Assembly (NCBI GenBank): GCA_963805475.1
Contig: CAWDUO010000007.1
Location: forward strand, 124,001 to 188,000
DNA: 64,000 nucleotides
Direction: 5' to 3'
Origin: VRUE01 sp963805475
Lineage (GTDB): Bacteria > Actinomycetota > Thermoleophilia > Solirubrobacterales > 70-9
The position numbers and the translations under genes are program-made. The notes below the pieces were generated by a model. That model was not told the DNA's origin, ran no database searches, and was given only the letters and a program-made list of their open reading frames with translations. This document shows, piece after piece, positions 16,814 through 24,879 of the stretch. Within the stretch, counting starts at the first letter, position 1; every line of letters begins with the position of its first letter.

Positions 16814-17581
16814 TCAATGGCGCAAGGTCGCCGCCGCCAGGCCGGCGAGGCCGCCGACCGCGCCGCCGACCAGGCCGGCGAAGACGTCGGCATGCGGTTC
16901 GAAGATCGGCAGGGCGAGCAGGACCGCGGCGGCCACGGCGACGCCGACCCGGTCGTAGTCGTCGTCGATCGCGCCGTGGACCTCGGCGCGGCGGATCGCG
17001 AACCAGGCGGCGACCGCGCCGAGCGCCATCCCGTTGCCGCCGCCGATCGCGGCGACGTCCCCCTGGGCGCCGGCGACGCCGCTCGCCACGAGCATCCCCA
17101 GCGCGCCGCAGGCCAGCAGCAGCACGGCGGTCGGGCCGCTGCCGAGGCGGCGCTCAACGCCGACCGCGAAGATCGCCAGGCCGACGGCGACGACGAACAG
17201 GTAGCCGACGTCGACGTAGGCGAAGGGCGCGGTCAGCAGGCGCCACCACTCGCCGTGGACGGGGACGACGAGCCCGCCGACTCCCGCCAGCGAAGCGCCC
17301 GTCGCCTGCTCGACCAGGAGCAGCGCGGCGGAGCCGAGGATCGCCGCCAGCGTCGCGTAGGGGCGGTGCGCGCCGACCGGAAGGCGGCCGCGCAGCCGCT
17401 CGAGCCGCAGGAGCCGGCCGGGCCCGCCGCGCCGCGGCTTCGCCTCGAGCGCGTCGCCGCGCCGCTCCAGCTTCGGCGCCCGTTTGCGCAGCCGCGCCCC
17501 GCAGTAAGGGCACTCGGTTACGTAGGGACTGACCTCGGAGCCGCAGTTCTTGCAGATGACGCTGAGCTCAGTCTCGCTCAT
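16814..17581 (-). CDS. Rhomboid-like membrane protein with N-terminal zinc ribbon; catalytic Ser replaced
   Basis: 255 residues from ATG 17581. The N-terminus is a four-Cys zinc ribbon (CKNCGSEV...CPYCGARL), then a basic linker, then six hydrophobic helices in the rhomboid arrangement: HGEWWRLLTAPFAYVDVGYL resembles the L1 region WR..T..F.H, and the family's GxSG motif in TM4 reads GGGNGMALGAV, with Asn where the nucleophile Ser should be. The TM6 His is kept (EPHADVFAGLVGGAVGG). With the Ser gone it is probably not a protease but a pseudo-rhomboid; I am confident of the fold, less of inactivity. Confidence 0.8.
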   Translation of the reverse strand: MSETELSVICKNCGSEVSPYVTECPYCGARLRKRAPKLERRGDALEAKPRRGGPGRLLRLERLRGRLPVGAHRPYATLAAILGSAALLLVEQATGASLAGVGGLVVPVHGEWWRLLTAPFAYVDVGYLFVVAVGLAIFAVGVERRLGSGPTAVLLLACGALGMLVASGVAGAQGDVAAIGGGNGMALGAVAAWFAIRRAEVHGAIDDDYDRVGVAVAAAVLLALPIFEPHADVFAGLVGGAVGGLAGLAAATLRH

Positions 17582-17650
17582 TGAAGATCGAGGATAACCG
17601 GCCCGCGATGGCATACTGCGCGAACACCGATCTTCGAGGAGGAATAGAGC

Positions 17651-18571
17651 GTGGAGTTGAAGAGCATTACCGAGCAGAAATCGCTTCTGGCCGAGCTGGC
17701 GCCGGGCAAACGCGCCCGCCTGCGGCGGCTGCTGTTCGAGTCCGGCCCCGGGAACGGGACGCTGATGCTGCTGCCGATCGACCAGGGCATCGAGCACGGC
17801 CCGCGCGACTTCTTCCCCAACCCCGCCTCCAAGGACCCCGACTACCAGTTCCGGCTCGCGGTCGAGGCGGGCTACTCGGCGCTGGCCTGCCAGATCGGCA
17901 TGGCGAGCAAGTACTACCCCGACTACGCCGGCCAGGTGCCGCTGATCCTCAAGGTCAACGGCAAGACCGACATCCCCTCCTCGGCGCAGGCGCTCTCCAC
18001 CTGCAACGCCAGCGTCGAGGACGCGGTGCGGCTCGGCGCCGACGCGGTCGGCTACACGCTCTACGTCGGCTCGCCGCGCCAGGACGAGGATCTGGCGCAG
18101 CTGCGCGACGTGCGCGAAGACTGCGACCGCTACGGGATGCCGCTGGTCGTCTGGTCCTACCCGCGCGGCGAAGCGATCGAGGGCAAGGGCGGCCCGACCT
18201 CCTTTTACGCGATCGACTACGCGGCGCGGCTGGCGATGGAGATGGGCGCCGACGTGGTCAAGCTCAACATGCCGAAGATCGACCCGGAGAAGGAAAAGGA
18301 CTCTCCCGCCCCCTACAACGAGATGGAGGTCGACGAGCCGACGGCGATCCAGCACTGCGTCGAGTCGGCGGGGCGGGCGCTGGTCGTGCTCTCCGGCGGG
18401 TCGAAGGTCGACGACGAGACGGTGCTGACCCACTGCCGCGAGATCATGCAGGCGGGGGGCAGCGGCGTGATCTTCGGCCGCAACGTCTGGCAGCGCGAGT
18501 GGAGCGAGGCGCTGGAGATCATCGCGCAGATCAAGGAGACGCTGCTGTCGAATGTTCGGCGCGTGCCGTAG
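17651..18571 (+). CDS. Class I fructose-bisphosphate aldolase, DhnA/archaeal type
   Basis: 306 residues from GTG 17651, preceded by AGGAGG at a normal distance. Motifs: LLPIDQGIEHGPRDFF (phosphate/active-site entrance), ALACQIGMASKYYPDY, ILKVNGKTD (the Schiff-base-type Lys region), VVWSYPRGEAIEGKGG, VVKLNMPK, LSGGSKVDDE and GVIFGRNVWQRE (phosphate-binding). This is the DeoC/FbaB-type aldolase that cleaves or makes fructose 1,6-bisphosphate in the cytosol. It is transcribed away from the rhomboid-like gene; 53 bp separate it from the nuclease gene. Confidence 0.93.
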   Translation: MELKSITEQKSLLAELAPGKRARLRRLLFESGPGNGTLMLLPIDQGIEHGPRDFFPNPASKDPDYQFRLAVEAGYSALACQIGMASKYYPDYAGQVPLILKVNGKTDIPSSAQALSTCNASVEDAVRLGADAVGYTLYVGSPRQDEDLAQLRDVREDCDRYGMPLVVWSYPRGEAIEGKGGPTSFYAIDYAARLAMEMGADVVKLNMPKIDPEKEKDSPAPYNEMEVDEPTAIQHCVESAGRALVVLSGGSKVDDETVLTHCREIMQAGGSGVIFGRNVWQREWSEALEIIAQIKETLLSNVRRVP

Positions 18572-18624
18572 GGGAAGGTCCCGGTAGGGGGGCGAACTTC
18601 GCTTCTCCCAGCCTTATATGAGGG

Positions 18625-19161
18625 ATGAGGCAATGGGTTGGCGGCGTCGTGCTCTTGATCGCGGTGGCACTGGTCGTGTTGCGCCCTTGGGAGGGGGAGC
18701 TTGAAAGGGACGAGCCGGCGTCCGTGGCCGCGGTGGTTGAGCGGGTCGTGGATGGGGACACGATCGAAGCGCGGTTCGAGGGGCGCGACGAATACGTGCG
18801 GCTGATTGGGGTCGACACGCCGGAGACGGTCAAGCCCGACACGCCGGTGCAGTGCTTCGGCGAGCGGGCGTCGCACTTCACCAAACGGCATCTGACGGGG
18901 CGGCGCGTGCGGCTCGTCTTCGGCGTCGAACGGCACGACGTCTACGGCCGCCTGCTCGCCTACGTCTACCTGCCGAAGTCGACTTTTTCCACGCCCCAAC
19001 GGGGAAAAAGTCGACAACGCGAACTCTTCAACGCGATCCTCGCACGGCGCGGGCTGGCGCGGCCGCTGACGATCCCGCCCAACGACCGCTTCGCGCCGCG
19101 CTTCGAAGGCCTCGCCCGCGGCGCGGCCCGGGCCGGCCGTGGGCTGTGGGGGGCCTGTTGA
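18625..19161 (+). CDS. Thermonuclease (staphylococcal nuclease-like), membrane-anchored or secreted, with in-frame repeat insert
   Basis: 178 residues from ATG 18625 with an N-terminal hydrophobic helix (VGGVVLLIAVALVVL). The SNase domain shows VVDGDTIEARF, the catalytic Arg/Asp region VRLIGVDTPETV, and FGVERHDVYGRLLAYVYL with the second catalytic Arg. Immediately after YLP the family normally reads a short D-G turn and then the LFNAILARRGLAR helix; here residues about 119-131 (K-S-T-F-S-T-P-Q-R-G-K-S-R-Q-R) come from palindromic element B2 read in frame in that turn. The fold should tolerate it. Function: Ca-dependent DNA/RNA hydrolysis outside the cytosol. Confidence 0.9.
   Translation: MRQWVGGVVLLIAVALVVLRPWEGELERDEPASVAAVVERVVDGDTIEARFEGRDEYVRLIGVDTPETVKPDTPVQCFGERASHFTKRHLTGRRVRLVFGVERHDVYGRLLAYVYLPKSTFSTPQRGKSRQRELFNAILARRGLARPLTIPPNDRFAPRFEGLARGAARAGRGLWGAC
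18978..19017. repeat. Palindromic element family B, copy 2, inside thermonuclease gene
   Basis: Arms GTCGACTTTTTCC and GGAAAAAGTCGAC around ACGCCCCAACGG. Read in the same frame as the copy at 49313, giving nearly the same peptide. Confidence 0.92.
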
Positions 19162-19226
19162 GCCATGCAGACGCTCGTGCGGCTTTGCTACGGTGCCCCA
19201 CCGCGCCCCCTCGGGGGGCCGTCCTC

Positions 19227-19466
19227 ATGAGAATGCGTCAGAGCATCAACCAGTTCGAGGTCGCCTTCGAGCAGGAGACGACCTTGGAGCGCCGCCGGCG
19301 CGAGCAGCTGCGCCGCCGCGCCGCCAACCGCTCGCGCGAGCGCCGCATGACCCGCGACCAGCAGCACAGCAAGGTGCGCTTCAGCGTGCTGGCCGCCTGC
19401 CTGACGGCGACCGTGGCGGTCGTAGTGATCGCGATGTTCGAGGCCCTCTCCTTCCTGATGGCCTGA
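19227..19466 (+). CDS. Small single-pass membrane protein, basic N-terminus
   Basis: 79 residues from ATG 19227: a charged coiled-coil-like segment rich in Arg and Glu (about residues 8-50), then one hydrophobic helix (SVLAACLTATVAVVVIAMFEALSFL) at the C-terminus. The frame differs from the longer overlapping frame in which it is embedded; third-position GC supports it. No family recognised; likely tail-anchored with the charged part in the cytosol. Confidence 0.65.
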   Translation: MRMRQSINQFEVAFEQETTLERRRREQLRRRAANRSRERRMTRDQQHSKVRFSVLAACLTATVAVVVIAMFEALSFLMA

Positions 19467-19520
19467 CGGCGCCCGGTGACTCCGCGTACCGCAGCCCAGG
19501 TTGAATAGACTCGCGCGCCG

Positions 19521-20156
19521 ATGGCACGACGCTCGCTGAAGCCGCAGCTCAACCAGATCCGCGCCTGGGTCCGCCAGGGCCGCACGGACGCCTGGATCGC
19601 CCACCAGCTCGAAGTCTCCGCCTCGGAGCTGCGCGAGTTCCGCAAGCAGCACGACCTGACGCCCGACGGCGAGGACGCCGGCTCGGAGGTCGATCTGCGC
19701 GACGAGATCGAGGCCGAGATCGAGGCCGCGTCGGCAGAAGAGGAAGCCGAGGGGGAGATCGAGGAGGAGCAGGGCGAGGAGGACGAGGGCGACGAGGAAG
19801 CTGACGGCGAGGAGGCGAAACCGGCCCCCGCCCGCAAAGCCCGCAAGCGTAAAGCTGACAAAGCTGAGACCGAAGGTTCCGAGGACGACGGGGATCAGGG
19901 CGATGGCGGCCCCCGGCCGAAACGGCGCCGGCGCCGCGGCAGGCGCGGTGGGCGCGGCCGTCGCAAGGAGATCGAGGCGACCTTCGACCACGGCGAGCGC
20001 GACGGCTACGGCCTCTGGCTCGACGCGAGCGTCAAGGACAATCCCGTCTACAAAGAGCACTGGGCCGGCAAGCGCGACGTCAGCGTCCGCATCGACGCCG
20101 ACCAGATCGTGATCCGCCGCGCCGGCGAGAGCCCGGGCGGCGACTCAGACGATTAG
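19521..20156 (+). CDS. Acidic/basic low-complexity protein of unknown function
   Basis: 211 residues from ATG 19521. Residues 1-45 look like a compact helix-turn-helix (IRAWVRQGRTDAWIAHQLEV, SASELREFRK). About 50-100 are almost all Glu/Asp/Ala, 100-155 are Lys/Arg-rich with RRRRGRRGGRGRR, and 160-205 form a conserved-looking end (GYGLWLDASVKDNPVYKEHW, DVSVRIDADQIVIRR). The layout suggests nucleic-acid contact (basic Arg-Gly tract) with an acidic spacer. No named family recognised. The repeat element D3 begins at its stop codon. Confidence 0.75.
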   Translation: MARRSLKPQLNQIRAWVRQGRTDAWIAHQLEVSASELREFRKQHDLTPDGEDAGSEVDLRDEIEAEIEAASAEEEAEGEIEEEQGEEDEGDEEADGEEAKPAPARKARKRKADKAETEGSEDDGDQGDGGPRPKRRRRRGRRGGRGRRKEIEATFDHGERDGYGLWLDASVKDNPVYKEHWAGKRDVSVRIDADQIVIRRAGESPGGDSDD

Positions 20157-20320
20157 GGCCTATCCCGTTAGGGGCGTGCCCCTGGGACGGTTCAGGACCG
20201 AGCGGGGCGGTCACGGCGCAAATTCCGCATGGCAGCGCCATGTGGGATTTGAGACGGGGCCGAATCCGCGAAGTGTCCTGGGCCGTATCCAGGGGTGCGA
20301 TCCCTAGCTGGATAGGCCCT
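20155..20320. repeat. Long inverted-repeat element family D, copy 3 (about 166 bp)
   Basis: Ends AGGGCCTATCCCGTTAGGGG and CCTAGCTGGATAGGCCCT are inverted and match the D1/D2 termini in their TATCC core. The interior differs from D1 and D2 and contains its own hairpin (ATTCCGCATGGC/GCCATGTGGGAT). It overlaps the stop of the upstream gene and forms the 3' end of the next minus-strand gene. Confidence 0.7.
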
Positions 20321-20635
20321 TAGCTGGCGACCGCCGGCGAAGTCCACGGCGCCGCGGAGATACAGCCAGAAGGCGGCGTCGGCGAGGGACTGACCGTCCG
20401 CTGAGAGTGCGGGGGCGGCGTCCGTCGCGACCTGGAGGCACCAGTCGGTGCCCTCGCCGTAGAGGTCGGCCAGCTGGGCCGCGGAGAAGGTCGACCCGAT
20501 GCGGCGGCGCAGCTCGTCCTGGATCGCGGCGACGACGCGGTCCGCCTGGCGCTGCTCGCGGGGCGCCTCGATCGCGCGCAGGACCCGCATCCCGTCCTCC
20601 CACTGGTAGAGCGCGTTCTCGAGGGGATAGCCCAC
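20192..20635 (-). CDS. Hypothetical protein; C-terminal tail encoded by repeat D3
   Basis: About 147 residues from GTG 20635 (V-G-Y-P-L-E-N-A-L-Y-Q-W). The first 105 residues look like a genuine helical domain (EDGMRVLRAIEAP, AAIQDELRRRIGSTFSAAQL, LYGEGTDWCLQVATDAAPAL, DAAFWLYLRGAVDFAGG). From about residue 106 on, the sequence is translated from element D3 and has no natural look, so the insertion probably replaced the original stop. No family recognised. Confidence 0.6.
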   Translation of the reverse strand: MGYPLENALYQWEDGMRVLRAIEAPREQRQADRVVAAIQDELRRRIGSTFSAAQLADLYGEGTDWCLQVATDAAPALSADGQSLADAAFWLYLRGAVDFAGGRQLRAYPARDRTPGYGPGHFADSAPSQIPHGAAMRNLRRDRPARS

Positions 20636-20676
20636 CCCGCCCAGAGTAGCGCCCAGCGGGCGGAATGAAACCCCAC

Positions 20677-20727
20677 GTTTCCGCTGTTCCTTTACCTCGC
20701 TATTCCCGGCAAAAGGAACAGCGGAAC
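20677..20727. repeat. Palindromic element family A, copy 3
   Basis: Arms TTTCCGCTGTTCCTTT and AAAGGAACAGCGGAAC in the gap between the stop of the 800-residue membrane protein gene and the GTG of the hypothetical gene. Intergenic copy. Confidence 0.88.
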
Positions 20728-20733
20728 GAGAAG

Positions 20734-23136
20734 CTATGTCGGGGGTTGGTTGGGGATTTCTCGGAGGGGGGCGTTGCTCGGGCCGCAGGCCGCCGGGTCG
20801 AGATGGCCGTCGATGCGCCAGACGGTCACCGGGCCGCTGCGGAAAATCGGGGCGACGGCTGGGTCGCCGCGCAGCCAGCGCGCCTCGGGCGAGGCGACGG
20901 GGCGTCCGGGCTCGATGAAGTTCAGGAAGGGGGCGGTGACGAGGTAGTCGAGGTCGGCTTCGTTGACGGCGGCGCGGAAGCGCGCGCAGGTGGGGATCGC
21001 GTCGTAGGCGCCGTGGGGGCCCTTTTCGCCGAGGTAGCGGACGCGGTTGGAGAGGTCCGCGCCGTAGAAGCCGTACCCGAGGAAGCCGGCGGTGGTGCCG
21101 GCGAGGCCGATGCGCGCGTCGTGGACGCCGCGGGCCCAGCGGTAGGCGGAGTCGAGGTGCATGCCGGGGATGCTCGTCGCCGGGTTCTCGTTGGCGAAGC
21201 GGGCGCGCAGGTAGTCGCGCTGGAGCGGGTAGCCGAGGGCGAGGATGGCGATCGCGAGGATGGCGAAGGGAACGGCTAGGGACCATGCGCGTGGCCCGCG
21301 GGTCCTGTCGGGGGGGAGGGGCCCCTCCCCCCCGCCACCCGCGGGAAGAGAGCGTTTGCGGTGGACCGCATGAGCCCAGACGAGCGCCGCCGGTATTAAG
21401 ACGAAGAGGAGGGCGAGGGCCCAGGCGAAGAGGCGACTGGGGTCGCGCAGGGTCGCGTCGGGACGATCGGTGACGACCAGGAGCACTACGAGAGCGGCCA
21501 TGAGGACCCAGTCGGCTAGGGACCATGCGTATCGCCCGCGGGTGGCGGACGCCGTTGCACCAAGGGGACTCTCCCTCTCATCGAGAGAGGTGGACGCGCG
21601 CGACCGGCGGAGCGTTAGGAAAGCTGGTGGCAGGAGCGCGAGGGCCGCGAGGAGAGGTGGGATCGCGAAGCGCAGGTTGATGCCGAAGGCCACCGGGGCG
21701 CCCTCAGCGCCAGCCGCGCTCAGGGGCGTGAAGAGGTAGGCGATCATGCCGATGAGGGCTGTGGCGCCCATCCAGCGGACGACCCTTGGGCGTCCCCACA
21801 TGAGGGCGGTCAGGCCACCGACGACCGCGGCCAGCACGACCACCGGCCAGAGGGTGCCGAAAGCTTGATGGAGACCGGGCTCGAAGTAGTCGCGCCAGAC
21901 GCCGGCGTCGGTAGCGTAGTGGGCAACGCTGAAGTCGGGACGGCCTTCCTGGAGCCGCTCAGGGTGGGGCAGTGAGATCGGTCCGAGGCGCTCGACCTGC
22001 GGGATCGGGTTGCCGGTGATGACGAGGTTGCGAAGGTACCAGTAGCCGCCACCCGCGAGGCCAGCCGCGAACCACCAGCCGGCGGCGGCCCAGCGGCGGC
22101 CGGCGGGCGCCAGGACGATCACCGCGAGGGTCAGCGCCGCGGCCATCGCGAAAGCGGTCGACTTGGTACCCACCGCGAGGCCGGTGGCAAGTCCCGCGGC
22201 GGCCAGCTGCCACCCCACGAACTCGTGCGTTCGCTCTTTGTCTCGCTCAGCTCGACAAAAGGCGAACGCGTTGACGAGGATGGCGATCGCGGCGAGGAGG
22301 AGGGCTGCCGCCATGAGGTCGTTCTTGGCCGCTCCCGGCTCTCGCACCACGAGCGTGTGGCACTCCAGAAGCACTCCAGCTGCAACAACCGTCAGAGGGC
22401 CGCGGCCGTAGGGCCTCCCGATACACCAAGCTGCCAGGAAGGCCATCCCCAGCCAGCCGAAGTTGAGGAACAAGCTCAGCGTGTCCCTCCCCGTCAGCAG
22501 GATCCCGACGGCGTGCAGCAGCTCTGAGTTCTGGGGGTAGAACCAGTTGGTGAAGACGGTCTCGGTGTAGTGGATCCCGGTCACCGAGTGGCTGTGGGCC
22601 ATTTCGACCGCGAACGGCAGGTGGTACCAGAGGGAATCGAAGTTGAAGATCCCCCGGTCTAGTGCGTCTTTGACGGTCAATCCCCAGTGCGCGAAGACGA
22701 CGGCGACGACGGCTAGAGCGATCACCGTGGCCGTCCCTCCCGCGGGTGGCGGGGAGGGGGGGTGCCGGGGCACAGCGGCGTCCTCTTTTTCGCCCCGCTC
22801 GCGATCTCGGACGGCCTCCGACGCCCCAGGCGAAAAACCCAGCGAAGCCCCGGCGCCCCCCCTCCCCGACAGGACCCGCGGGTCGACAGCGACCGCTGCT
22901 GCGACGAGCACGGCCGCGGCAACGAGGGTTCCGGCGTAGAGCAGATTGACCAGGCCCAGGAGCTCGCTCAGCCAGACAAGCAGCGCGACGCCGACGATCG
23001 ACTCGACGAGGCGTGCGGGGGCTCCCGTCCACGACGGCATGAATCGCCGCCGGAGCGCGATTGCCGACACGCACAAAGAGCAAACCAGAGCTGCCAGCAA
23101 AACGGCGCTGAAGACGTATGAGCCAGGGCTGACCAT
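20734..23136 (-). CDS. Large polytopic membrane protein, GT-C glycosyltransferase-like, with four in-frame repeat inserts
   Basis: About 800 residues from ATG 23136 (TTG 23145 possible) with around 12 hydrophobic helices. After the early helices comes a conserved-looking loop FNFDSLWYHLPFAVEMA and NWFYPQNSELLHAVG, like the acidic first loop of GT-C integral-membrane glycosyltransferases, and later GTKSTAFAMAAALTL. The reading frame is interrupted, without loss of frame, by four palindromic inserts: residues about 86-132 (element F2), 289-304 (C2), 516-541 (F3) and 598-614 (F1). All fall in or near predicted loops. It probably acts on a lipid-linked sugar at the outer face of the membrane; substrate unknown. 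Confidence 0.75.
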   Translation of the reverse strand: MVSPGSYVFSAVLLAALVCSLCVSAIALRRRFMPSWTGAPARLVESIVGVALLVWLSELLGLVNLLYAGTLVAAAVLVAAAVAVDPRVLSGRGGAGASLGFSPGASEAVRDRERGEKEDAAVPRHPPSPPPAGGTATVIALAVVAVVFAHWGLTVKDALDRGIFNFDSLWYHLPFAVEMAHSHSVTGIHYTETVFTNWFYPQNSELLHAVGILLTGRDTLSLFLNFGWLGMAFLAAWCIGRPYGRGPLTVVAAGVLLECHTLVVREPGAAKNDLMAAALLLAAIAILVNAFAFCRAERDKERTHEFVGWQLAAAGLATGLAVGTKSTAFAMAAALTLAVIVLAPAGRRWAAAGWWFAAGLAGGGYWYLRNLVITGNPIPQVERLGPISLPHPERLQEGRPDFSVAHYATDAGVWRDYFEPGLHQAFGTLWPVVVLAAVVGGLTALMWGRPRVVRWMGATALIGMIAYLFTPLSAAGAEGAPVAFGINLRFAIPPLLAALALLPPAFLTLRRSRASTSLDERESPLGATASATRGRYAWSLADWVLMAALVVLLVVTDRPDATLRDPSRLFAWALALLFVLIPAALVWAHAVHRKRSLPAGGGGEGPLPPDRTRGPRAWSLAVPFAILAIAILALGYPLQRDYLRARFANENPATSIPGMHLDSAYRWARGVHDARIGLAGTTAGFLGYGFYGADLSNRVRYLGEKGPHGAYDAIPTCARFRAAVNEADLDYLVTAPFLNFIEPGRPVASPEARWLRGDPAVAPIFRSGPVTVWRIDGHLDPAACGPSNAPLREIPNQPPT
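21295..21345. repeat. GC-rich palindromic element family F, copy 1
   Basis: Arms CCCGCGGGTCCTGTCGGGGG and CCCCGCCACCCGCGGG joined directly through a GGGGCCCC centre. In frame inside the membrane protein gene. Confidence 0.85.
21512..21592. repeat. GC-rich element family F, diverged copy 3
   Basis: Shares CGGCTAGGGACCATGCG and GCCCGCGGGTGGCGG with the neighbourhood of copy 1 and carries a small hairpin CCTCTC/GAGAGG. In frame; the encoded product repeats T-R-G-x-x-A-W-S-L-A seen after copy 1. Boundaries are uncertain. Confidence 0.55.
22224..22272. repeat. Palindromic element family C, copy 2
   Basis: Arms GTGCGTTCGCTCTTTGTC and GACAAAAGGCGAACGCG; matches the perfect copy at 40840. In frame inside the membrane protein gene. 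Confidence 0.85.
22739..22882. repeat. GC-rich palindromic element family F, copy 2 (extended)
   Basis: The arms CCCGCGGGTGGCGGGGAGGG and CCCCGACAGGACCCGCGGG are those of copy 1 but are separated by about 95 bp that contain nested inverted words (GCCGGGGC/GCCCCGGC, TTTTTCGCC/GGCGAAAAA). In frame; adds about 47 residues rich in Gly, Pro and charge. Confidence 0.8.
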
Positions 23137-23180
23137 CCGGTGCAACCTAGACGGTCGCTACGCGCGAGGATCGCAGAGGG

Positions 23181-23546
23181 TCAACCGTCTCCCAGGCCAT
23201 GAACAACTATGGGTGTCTCGCCTTCGGCGACCATTCCCTGGGCGCGGGCCATGCGGTCGATCGTCAGCGGGTCTTCCGCCGACTGGATGCGTCGGTGCAG
23301 GCGCTTGTTTTCGCGCAGCATCTCGTGGAAGTCGGCTTTCGCGGCGGTCGTCGACGTGTAGGTCTTGACGAAGTCGATCGCCGGGTTGAGATAGGAGTAG
23401 AGGACCGCGGCGAGGACCAGCGTCAGCGCGATCCGCCCCACCCTGTCCCAGCGAATGCGGCTGCCGTTGCGCCGGGCGCCCGGCCTGCGGCGCGCGGCAG
23501 GCTTGCGACGAGAAGTGGCTTTGCGCGGTCGGGAACGGGTCGCCAT
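23181..23546 (-). CDS. FtsB/DivIC-family septum formation protein
   Basis: 121 residues: an Arg/Lys-rich cytosolic N-terminus of about 35 residues, one transmembrane helix (VGRIALTLVLAAVLYSYLNP), then a coiled coil (FHEMLRENKRLHRRI) and the short end typical of DivIC (DPLTIDRMARAQGMVAEGE). It lies directly downstream of eno, the standard actinobacterial order. Role: part of the FtsQLB-type divisome complex. Confidence 0.9.
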   Translation of the reverse strand: MATRSRPRKATSRRKPAARRRPGARRNGSRIRWDRVGRIALTLVLAAVLYSYLNPAIDFVKTYTSTTAAKADFHEMLRENKRLHRRIQSAEDPLTIDRMARAQGMVAEGETPIVVHGLGDG

Positions 23547-23582
23547 ACCGGCAGCTACGCTGCCGCGCGCCGCATCCCTTCA

Positions 23583-24878
23583 TTAAGACGCGCGTTGAGC
23601 GAAGGCGTTCAGGCCCGGGAACTCAGCCGCCCCGCCAAGCTCTTCCTCAATCCGGAGCAAGCGGTTGTACTTGGCGACGCGGTCCGAGCGCGAGGGGGCG
23701 CCGGTCTTGATCTGGCCGGCCCCGGTGGCGACCGCGAGGTCGGCGATCGTCGTGTCCTCGGTCTCGCCCGAGCGGTGGGAGATCACCGCCGTGTAGCCGG
23801 CCTCGCGGGCGACGCGGATCGCCTCCAGCGTCTCGCTCAGGGTGCCGATCTGGTTGACCTTGACGAGGATCGAGTTGCCGACCCCGAGCTCGATCCCGCG
23901 CCGCAGGCGCTCCGGGTTGGTGACGAAGAGGTCGTCGCCGACCAGCTGCACGCGGTCGCCGAGCCGCTCTGTCAGCAGCTTCCAGCCGTCCCAGTCCTCC
24001 TCGTCCATGCCGTCCTCGATCGAGACGATCGGGTAGCGGTCGCAGGCGTCGGCCCAGTAGGCGGCCAGCTCCTCGGCCGCCAGCGTGCGCCCCTCGTGCT
24101 CGAGCACGTAGGCGCTGCCGTCGTAGACCTCGCTGGTCGCCGGGTCGAGGGCGATGAAGACGTCGGCGCCGGGCTCGTAGCCGGCGGCCTCGACGCCGGC
24201 GAGGACCGCCTGCAGGGCCGCCTCGTTGGACTCGAGGTCCGGGGCGAAGCCGCCCTCGTCGCCGCCCGCGGTCGAGAGCCCTTGCGCGGCGAGGCTCTTC
24301 TTCAAAGCGTGGAAGACCTCGGCGCCCACGCGCAGGCACTCGGCGAAGCTCGCGGCGCCGGCCGGCACGACCATGAACTCCTGGAAGTCGACCGAGTTGT
24401 CGGCGTGGGCGCCGCCGTTGAGCACGTTCATCATCGGCACCGGCAGCAGGCGCGGCTCGCCGCCGCCGTAGAGCTCGGCCAGGTAGCGGTAGAGCGGCTG
24501 GCCCGAGTCGGCCGCCGCGGCCTTCGCCGCCGCCAGCGAGACGCCGAGGATCGCGTTGGCGCCGAGCCGGCCCTTGTTCGGCGTCCCGTCGAGCTCGATC
24601 ATCGTCTCGTCGAGGGCGCCCTGCTCGGCGGCGCGGGCGCCCGTCAGCGCGGCGGCGATCTCGCCGTTGACGTGCTCGACCGCCTTCGAGACGCCCTTGC
24701 CGCCCCAGGCCGCGCCGCCGTCGCGCAGCTCGACCGCCTCGAACTCGCCGGTCGAGGCGCCGGAGGGCACCGCGGCGACGCCGCGCGCGGCGGACTCCAG
24801 CGCCACCTCGACCTCGACCGTCGGGTTGCCGCGCGAGTCGAGGATCTGCCGCGCGTGGATCGAGGCGATGGCGCTCAA
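23583..24878 (-). CDS. eno: Enolase
   Basis: 431 residues, full family length. Motifs: IHARQILDSRGNPTVEVEV at the N-terminus, GGAHADNSVDFQEFMV, SIEDGMDEEDWDGW (metal Asp/Glu), and the signature VISHRSGETEDTTIADLAV followed by KTGAPSRSDRVAKYNRLL, including the catalytic Lys region. Converts 2-phosphoglycerate to phosphoenolpyruvate in glycolysis. Starts 1 base after the PPIase stop; downstream is divIC with a 36-bp gap. Confidence 0.98.
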   Translation of the reverse strand: MSAIASIHARQILDSRGNPTVEVEVALESAARGVAAVPSGASTGEFEAVELRDGGAAWGGKGVSKAVEHVNGEIAAALTGARAAEQGALDETMIELDGTPNKGRLGANAILGVSLAAAKAAAADSGQPLYRYLAELYGGGEPRLLPVPMMNVLNGGAHADNSVDFQEFMVVPAGAASFAECLRVGAEVFHALKKSLAAQGLSTAGGDEGGFAPDLESNEAALQAVLAGVEAAGYEPGADVFIALDPATSEVYDGSAYVLEHEGRTLAAEELAAYWADACDRYPIVSIEDGMDEEDWDGWKLLTERLGDRVQLVGDDLFVTNPERLRRGIELGVGNSILVKVNQIGTLSETLEAIRVAREAGYTAVISHRSGETEDTTIADLAVATGAGQIKTGAPSRSDRVAKYNRLLRIEEELGGAAEFPGLNAFAQRAS

Positions 24879-24879
24879 G

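Noticed and set aside
18574..18600. Solo half of a family D element after the aldolase gene
   Set aside because: A GTCCCGGTAGGGG word resembles a D end, but there is no partner arm; too short to call.
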